Positions 58,489 through 64,000 of a DNA stretch of 64,000 nucleotides are shown here, piece by piece. The position numbers and the translations under genes are program-made. The stretch spans positions 1,364,001 to 1,428,000 of the forward strand of contig OW818698.1 of assembly GCA_942493375.1 (NCBI GenBank), read 5' to 3'. Position 1 is the stretch's first letter. Each line of letters opens with the position of its first letter. This DNA is from G942493375 sp942493375. Its GTDB lineage: Bacteria; Armatimonadota; UBA5829. The notes beneath the pieces are model-generated. The model was given only the letters and a program-made list of their open reading frames with translations. It did not search any database and was not told the origin of the DNA.

Positions 58489-60798
58489 TTACAGCTTAAC
58501 CAACGGCAGGTTGTCTGCTATGTCTTTTTCCTTGAACTCATTTTCGGGGATCAATTCGAGGTAGTCGTACCAGATGGCGTCGTCTTTGGTCATGTCGGCG
58601 CCTGGGATGCAGTAGAAGTAGCCGGTCATTCCCGGGGTTTCTACCTGCAAGCGGAAGAGGTTGACCCAGCGGTATTTGCAGTCGTCATTGGCAGTGAAGT
58701 TGCCATTATACATGGCCCCACCACCTACTCCGAAGTTGTAATGCCCCAGACCGAACATAACTCCCGGCTTGGTTGGGACTGTTTTGAACTCCGGCTTGAC
58801 CCTTATTCGTACTATGTAGGATTTGCCAGGCTGCAGTTGGTCTATGAAGTCATCATACATCCACTGTACACCCCAGTCACTGTTAAACCCTGCCTGGCGG
58901 GCTGCAAAGCCCTGGGTTCCATCTGCAGCTGGTAAGTATTGGGCAACTGGACACGCAGGCTCTTTCACAGTAATTGAATTAGCTGAATACTGAGGCAGTC
59001 CCTGCTTATCGGTGACTTTCTTCAGCTGATCATTCCAACGTTTAAGAGCAGTTTCACTGGAGAAGCCTTCACCGATGAATTTCACTCCCAGCTTGGTTAT
59101 CAGTTCAGAAGCTCCCTTTATATATCCTTCAAAACTGGACGCTGTAGCTGCTGTTGGATATGTGGACAGCATCAAACAATGCCAGGAGAGCAGTTCTTTC
59201 TCGATCTTAGCCTGGTAGTCCGGTTTTCCATCACAACTGTTCAGAGCAGCAGTTAACAGTTCATGCATCTTTGCTTTTTCATCGCTGCTGAAAGTCAACC
59301 GTTCGCCTGGCTTGCGGTTCTGGTACCATTTGTTCCAGCACTGCATCTGCAGTTTATAGTAATTAGTCATCTCATTTGCTGCTGAACCGTAATAGGCATT
59401 GATGAACTCTTTGATTAACTCGTCCTGTGACCAGTTCGGGTTCCACATCTTCTTTGTATATAGCCAGACCTTGAGTTCGGCAAGAGAAGTCCGTCCCTGC
59501 AGCTGGCCTTCCAGGAACACACCAGTAACTCCATTTTTGATGAGGAACGGCCATCCCTGTTCCAGAGCTTCAAAATCAGGGAAAGCGTTGGGTCCGGCAC
59601 GGTCTACATAATCCCAGAGATAAATATGCTTTGCGATTTTATGCCAGCCTGCAAGTTGATCATTGATCTCTTTGATACTTCCAATAGGCTGGAGCATGTT
59701 AATAGCATTTCCACGCTGTCTGATCGGTGCATAGAACATAACAGTGTTCGGACCAGGTAAGATAGTCTTCGTAGGAACCTGGCTGCCTACATAAGCCAGC
59801 GTGGTGATTTTGATCTCAGGATATTTGACTGCCAGTTTGTTTGCTACTGCATTGGCCAGATAGAGCTGAGCGCCGGGCAGACCGTCTTCAGACTGAATGA
59901 TCTTCTGACAGGACGGGCATTCGCAGTTGTCATAGACATTGTCATTGGCTGATACGCTGTAGATATACATGCCGGGATTCTTAGCAATCTCACCGTCCAG
60001 TCTAGCTGCAATAACATCCACTATCCCAGGATTTGTATAGCACAACTGTCCATCATTTTGGGTGGATGGATGCCGTTTCCCGTTGCGCATAGGGAAATAT
60101 TCCGGGTGCTCCGCAAAGTATTTGTCAGAAGGCACCAAATCGCTGTATGTATGGATGAAGTAATTGATGTTGGCTAATCCCCCACCCTTTTCATATGGTA
60201 TCCTGAAGAAGTACGATACGTTCTGCAACCGGTTAAATGCTGCCCAGTCATTATTGAAAGCTGGTTCATAAAGCAGTTCACGAACTTCGAACGGAGGGGA
60301 ATAGCTCCTGGGTGTTACAGTCAGTTTCTTGCCCTTTAGGTTCGGAATAACAGGCTTATCTGTGATCGAATACCAACGGCATCCCAGGTCTTCCTCAAGC
60401 AGAGCAATAACTCCATATATAGGTCCCCGGGTTCCCCCAAGGATATACAGATTTCCTTTAGAAACGGCAAGTTTGTAAGCCTGCTCGCGTGGATCAGCCT
60501 TTATTTTGGCAGTTGCAGCAGCTGATGTATTGCCAACGCTGATAAACTTGCCTTTGACCTTATTCGGCTCCTGGACAATAGGCAGCTGGACGCTAAATAG
60601 CTCGCTCAAATGCTCCGCCAGCATTGTCGCGCTGTATTTTTCCTGAGCATTGGCTGATTTCGGGATAACAATGGTGTATGATTTCAGATTGCCGATCGCA
60701 ATCGCTTTACCGACCGGTTGCAGAGTGCTTGCTGCATTAACACTTGTTGCCAAAGCACAGATGCACCCAATGAACAGTAAAAGTAGTGTTTGTTTCAA
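58489..60798 (-). CDS. DUF4838 domain exported protein
   Basis: 769 residues from a TTG at 60798, preceded by AGGAGG at 7 bases; the frame from 60867 lacks both a ribosome-binding site and a signal peptide start. Signal peptide LKQTLLLLFIGCICALATS. The GH67-N-like domain includes YSATMLAEHLSELFSVQLPI and LYILGGTRGPIYGVIALLEE. The DUF4838 barrel holds SVSANDNVYDNCECPSC (CxCPxC cluster). The C-terminal ~150 residues form a CBM-like sandwich (GKSYIVRIRVKPEFK, WYDYLELIPENEF). Second gene after the CBM9 gene, 69 bases apart. Confidence 0.75.
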   Translation of the reverse strand: MKQTLLLLFIGCICALATSVNAASTLQPVGKAIAIGNLKSYTIVIPKSANAQEKYSATMLAEHLSELFSVQLPIVQEPNKVKGKFISVGNTSAAATAKIKADPREQAYKLAVSKGNLYILGGTRGPIYGVIALLEEDLGCRWYSITDKPVIPNLKGKKLTVTPRSYSPPFEVRELLYEPAFNNDWAAFNRLQNVSYFFRIPYEKGGGLANINYFIHTYSDLVPSDKYFAEHPEYFPMRNGKRHPSTQNDGQLCYTNPGIVDVIAARLDGEIAKNPGMYIYSVSANDNVYDNCECPSCQKIIQSEDGLPGAQLYLANAVANKLAVKYPEIKITTLAYVGSQVPTKTILPGPNTVMFYAPIRQRGNAINMLQPIGSIKEINDQLAGWHKIAKHIYLWDYVDRAGPNAFPDFEALEQGWPFLIKNGVTGVFLEGQLQGRTSLAELKVWLYTKKMWNPNWSQDELIKEFINAYYGSAANEMTNYYKLQMQCWNKWYQNRKPGERLTFSSDEKAKMHELLTAALNSCDGKPDYQAKIEKELLSWHCLMLSTYPTAATASSFEGYIKGASELITKLGVKFIGEGFSSETALKRWNDQLKKVTDKQGLPQYSANSITVKEPACPVAQYLPAADGTQGFAARQAGFNSDWGVQWMYDDFIDQLQPGKSYIVRIRVKPEFKTVPTKPGVMFGLGHYNFGVGGGAMYNGNFTANDDCKYRWVNLFRLQVETPGMTGYFYCIPGADMTKDDAIWYDYLELIPENEFKEKDIADNLPLVKL

Positions 60799-60867
60799 TG
60801 GTTGTCCTCCTGGAAATATCCGACAGTGGATCCAATTGTGGATCATGTCGCTAATATGATAACACAC

Positions 60868-63800
60868 TCACTTTATATGCACAGCAGTAACATCACCCGC
60901 AGCTACAGATACAGTCATCTTTTCAGGGTTCTTTATCTGCTTAGAATTCCCGAACACCGCAGCGCTCTGTCCGTTTTTCAGGTTCAGGTTGTTCAAATGA
61001 ACAGATATGGGTTTGCTGGTCTCGTTGAACAGCAGCACCAGGCGTTCATCCCCTTTGGTAAGCACAAGGAGGTTCGGGTATTTCAACTGATCGGATGTTG
61101 CCAGAGTGTCTTCTCGTTTTCCGTTGTAGAAGAGGTCCTCATAAGTGCCAATAAGCCTGGTTGCTTCTCCAATGTAGTACAGCTGACCAGCGCAGCGGTT
61201 CATTGCTGATCCAAGGTCTACCCCACCACGGAACGATGCTATAACCCGCAAAATCATCGACTTCACGCTTTTTGCATCAATAAACCCGTCCTTTGTTGAT
61301 CCAGCCCTTTGAATCCAGTAAATATCAGTAGCTGATGCAAACAGCTGGCCTCGAACCTGCGGCATACCCAGCATTTCACGATAGAATGTCATCCGCTCAT
61401 CCAGACTCTGTTGTGTGACACGGAAGTCCCTGGTGACCTCATCTGTTCCATTGCCGACCGCCGTACCGTCACCCGGCCAGCCTGTAAAAACAATGTCAAT
61501 TTTATTCTTGGATGCCAGCCAATAAGGATCATTAAACGCATCATCATACAGCATGTATCTGAGGCCCAGTTCATTGCAGGCTTGACGCACCATTCCGTTA
61601 ATGCGTCCTTCTTGAACCTCCCGGAATGCCTTCCACTCGTTTCTGTAATTTATGGAAATGGAATCGTCCGACAGGTCTGCAGTCTCCGGCAGTTTGGCAA
61701 ATATACGGAAAGCCTTTTTGCAGTTGTCGCAGAAGCAGTAGCTCTTGTCCGGCGCTTCCCTCCATATCCTCTGCTCCCAGTCAGCCCAATAGACAGTCGC
61801 CTTAGGGAACTGCTTGAGCATTGCACCTATATCTGTTTTGACAGCTGCCTGGAATTGCACTGCTGCCTGATTTATAGCATGGGTCCGACAAAATTCACCA
61901 TGATTTATATTGCTTTCAGTGTCGCCAAAGTATCTTGCGCGGAACTCCGGTATTGTCTCCAGCAACTGGCCTAGAGCTAAATGGGGGCCTAAATTACCCC
62001 AGAATGGATAGTTCTGAGGGCTGCCCCATATTTCGACCTCACCTCCCCGCTTGATAACCCTGTCATAGATTTTCATTGCATATTTATCATTTGTAGGGAC
62101 GAGACTCCACGAATTGAATCCGGCATCCATTGTCTGGCGCATATGCTTCTCGAAATGCTCTGGAAACAGTGGACCTGCACTAAACCCAATCCCCAATAGC
62201 CAACTGGGAACATACTGTTGAATCGCAACATTCTTCAGCATTCGGCCGTTGATCGGAGGCAGGACACGCACCGGCAGCGTCTGTTCTACTTCTGTCAGGT
62301 TGCCTGAAGCCAGACGCCGGAAATAGAATTTGCACAGTTTGCTCGAACCTTTATACTGGTCCAGCAACAGAGGTATCAGCACGGCACTCTTGTCTTTCGA
62401 AGCTGGATCAAGAAATGCGGGTTCAAACGAGAACCGGTAACGTGTATACGGTTGACCGTTGTGTTTTACTTCACCAACAGTAAGCTTCCGATATGGTCTG
62501 GTAAGTCTTTGGCTTGTATAGCTGTAAGGAGTTTTGTCCTGCAGCAGGCTGAAACCTTTGGGCACATCCAGTAAAAACTCATAATCCTCGAGCGTAAAAG
62601 TCAGCGGCTCCGGGGAATAGAGCATATGGAAGAGTGTCTCCATGCTCTTCTCTGAAAACCCCCACTCACGGACTTTCGGCTGAAGGCATGGCAGTCCGCT
62701 GTAATGATTCCTCCCCCAGAGAACAATCTGCCGGAAACACACACTGCCGGTAGATCCAGCCGGCACAACCAGATAACCGTCCTTGTCGATCTGGGCAACT
62801 TTCCATGAACGGTCGTCAAATGAACCGGACAGCCAACTGTCATCAGCAGCAGAACCAACCCGCCAACGGTTTTGCAATTCCGGCTGCCCGGGTATACGCA
62901 GGCGCAGACCGGGTGTTTTCCCGTCAACAGTCACTTTCATCCCGATTATATTCAGGCCTTCGCTCAGGCTGACATGCCATTGGCTGTTAGGATTGAGAAG
63001 TAGCTGCTTGCCATTCAAAAACAGATTAGTGTTTGTATTGCGGTTTTTTATTTCGACTGTAAGCTGTTTAACCGGCAAGCTGAACGCCGCGATTTGTTCA
63101 TCATACTGCTTGATGAGTTCCGATCCACCTGCCGGGTTCTTGCTCTCCAGCATCCGCTTTGCCTGCTTCTTTAATGCCAGAAGCTGCCGAACACTGTCGC
63201 CTTTCTGTCTATCTGCGGGAATCTTCTCTTTGTCTGTAGAGATCTTCAACAGCCTGTCGCTGATCCAATTCCCCAAACAGTCCAGACTTTTTCGCGCCTG
63301 CGCTAATTCCTGGGGTGTCGGAGAATCTTTGAAGACCATCGGCGTAAAATGTGCAACATCCGCAAACATGCTGATTACAGGAGCAAAGCAGGAGTTTTTC
63401 TCGTTTTCCGGATTACTGATAGCCACGCGTCCCAGATTTAACCAGAATTGCTTACCCTTAACGTCACTGTAAATATTGAGTTGTGAGAATGGGATCTTTA
63501 TCTCCACGCTCCAATAATCAGCACCCACATAACCTGCCGACTGCAATGATTCATCAGGGGAATTGCTATAGCTAACCCATAGGGAACCACGGCTGTTTGC
63601 TACCAACTGTTTGAAAGTCGACTTGTCCTTGCTGAAGAAGAACTCAAGGTGGTCATCTTCGTACCAGCCGTTCCGGTAACTATCAGGATCAGCTTTGATC
63701 TTGTCCGGCTGCGGTTCATCACATTTTGCAACGATATAAAGATCATTGCCAAACCAGCCCATCTTAAAGGCAGTCTGACGCATTGGAGCAAAACTGCCGC

Positions 63801-63975
63801 TCTGAAGACTCCTGAAACCAGTTGCAGTTGGAATACTCTCCCAGACCCTATTATCCCATTTTCCATCCATCGCTGGAGCTTTTACCAGTGGGAATACGGG
63901 ATAATTGAGTTCAGCAGCAATTGTCGTGACTCCGGATAAGGTCAATAAAACTATTATGGATAATATCAGTTTCAT
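60868..63975 (-). CDS. exported glycan-associated TIM-barrel protein with N-terminal CBM9-like domain
   Basis: 1035 residues from MKLILSIIVLLTLSG (ATG 63975, GGAG ten bases upstream). Signal peptide to TIAA. Residues ~25-230 are CBM9-like (APAMDGKWDNRVWESI, MGWFGNDLYIVAKCDEP, YEDDHLEFFF, YWSVEIKIPFSQLNIY). Beta domains follow to ~560. The barrel spans ~590-960 with VYWADWEQRIW, YCFCDNCKKAFRIF (a CxCxxC-like cluster) and KIDIVFTGWPGDG. The C-terminal sandwich (DERLVLLFNETSKPISVHL) is typical of long glycosidases. GH family not assignable by eye. First gene of an operon with the DUF4838 gene. Confidence 0.65.
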   Translation of the reverse strand: MKLILSIIVLLTLSGVTTIAAELNYPVFPLVKAPAMDGKWDNRVWESIPTATGFRSLQSGSFAPMRQTAFKMGWFGNDLYIVAKCDEPQPDKIKADPDSYRNGWYEDDHLEFFFSKDKSTFKQLVANSRGSLWVSYSNSPDESLQSAGYVGADYWSVEIKIPFSQLNIYSDVKGKQFWLNLGRVAISNPENEKNSCFAPVISMFADVAHFTPMVFKDSPTPQELAQARKSLDCLGNWISDRLLKISTDKEKIPADRQKGDSVRQLLALKKQAKRMLESKNPAGGSELIKQYDEQIAAFSLPVKQLTVEIKNRNTNTNLFLNGKQLLLNPNSQWHVSLSEGLNIIGMKVTVDGKTPGLRLRIPGQPELQNRWRVGSAADDSWLSGSFDDRSWKVAQIDKDGYLVVPAGSTGSVCFRQIVLWGRNHYSGLPCLQPKVREWGFSEKSMETLFHMLYSPEPLTFTLEDYEFLLDVPKGFSLLQDKTPYSYTSQRLTRPYRKLTVGEVKHNGQPYTRYRFSFEPAFLDPASKDKSAVLIPLLLDQYKGSSKLCKFYFRRLASGNLTEVEQTLPVRVLPPINGRMLKNVAIQQYVPSWLLGIGFSAGPLFPEHFEKHMRQTMDAGFNSWSLVPTNDKYAMKIYDRVIKRGGEVEIWGSPQNYPFWGNLGPHLALGQLLETIPEFRARYFGDTESNINHGEFCRTHAINQAAVQFQAAVKTDIGAMLKQFPKATVYWADWEQRIWREAPDKSYCFCDNCKKAFRIFAKLPETADLSDDSISINYRNEWKAFREVQEGRINGMVRQACNELGLRYMLYDDAFNDPYWLASKNKIDIVFTGWPGDGTAVGNGTDEVTRDFRVTQQSLDERMTFYREMLGMPQVRGQLFASATDIYWIQRAGSTKDGFIDAKSVKSMILRVIASFRGGVDLGSAMNRCAGQLYYIGEATRLIGTYEDLFYNGKREDTLATSDQLKYPNLLVLTKGDERLVLLFNETSKPISVHLNNLNLKNGQSAAVFGNSKQIKNPEKMTVSVAAGDVTAVHIK

Positions 63976-64000
63976 TCGATTTTGCTCCATTTTGCCTGGG

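Noticed and set aside
62783..63472. A 229-codon plus-strand frame
   Set aside because: It is antisense to the CBM9-containing gene, whose domains are clear; the frame has no start signal.
1..64000. tRNA, rRNA or transposase genes
   Set aside because: I read both strands for cloverleaf-like or conserved rRNA segments and for DDE or tyrosine-recombinase motifs and saw none I could support. A tRNAscan or Infernal run would be needed to exclude small RNAs.

Overview
The window looks like a chromosomal stretch of an uncultured, heterotrophic, free-living bacterium that specialises in complex carbohydrates. About half of the DNA encodes large exported or cytosolic proteins of glycan-active type: three DUF4838 proteins, three large TIM-barrel proteins with CBM9-like domains, three GH clan-A-like proteins, four five-bladed beta-propeller (GH32/43-like) proteins and a pectate-lyase-like beta-helix protein. 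With the uroporphyrinogen-decarboxylase-like proteins, DUF2330, DUF4382 and the many degenerate intergenic repeat tracts, this gene mix resembles Armatimonadota or PVC-type genomes (Lentisphaerota, Planctomycetota). That placement is inferred from gene content only. I saw no rRNA, tRNA, transposase, integrase, phage gene or CRISPR array.

Layout. 1-3.2 kb: tandem DUF2330 membrane proteins and a URO-D-like protein. 3.4-8 kb: methyltransferase, galT, a four-helix-bundle protein embedded in simple repeat tracts, and a coupled pair of amidohydrolases, one of which has lost its metal ligands. 8-15 kb: two large glycan-associated genes and an NAD-dependent epimerase. 15-22 kb: a DUF4382 lipoprotein and a KaiC-KaiB-KaiB-PAS/SpoIIE phosphatase operon, the most distinctive signalling unit here. 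22-24 kb: a TauE/DUF1634 anion exporter pair and a DUF1801 protein. 24-30.4 kb: a three-gene glycoside hydrolase operon. 30.5-35.4 kb: an antitoxin with a truncated toxin, a membrane protein built from three ribosomal L7/L12-CTD-like domains, a beta-propeller protein, and a DUF234 ATPase preceded by three 15-bp iterons. 35.5-46.7 kb: a minus-strand carbohydrate region ending in an M24-fold protein without metal ligands. 46.7-48 kb: a DUF433 antitoxin with a decapitated toxin, bounded by direct repeats, and a DUF2314-DUF2185 protein. 48-55 kb: two paralogous glycoside hydrolases separated by two hypothetical genes. 55-58.5 kb: a signal-peptide-bearing Hcp-like protein, a beta-propeller protein, and a three-gene cassette of two paralogous small proteins plus an ADP-ribosyltransferase-like protein, which I read as a toxin-antitoxin or defence module. 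58.5-64 kb: a two-gene DUF4838 / CBM9 operon.

How it fits together. The carbohydrate genes form short operons, each usually joining an exported multidomain hydrolase-like protein with a propeller or DUF4838 partner; galT, the epimerase and the amidohydrolases could process the released sugars. The Kai operon lacks KaiA and SasA and ends in a PAS-phosphatase, suggesting KaiC state is read out through a SpoIIE-type partner-switching route rather than a His-Asp relay. Three toxin-antitoxin-like loci occur; two have toxins cut down to 15-31 codons while the antitoxin frame is intact.

Starts were moved inward from the longest frame where a Shine-Dalgarno sequence, signal peptide or family start supported it; each such choice is stated. 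All family assignments come from reading motifs, not from database searches.
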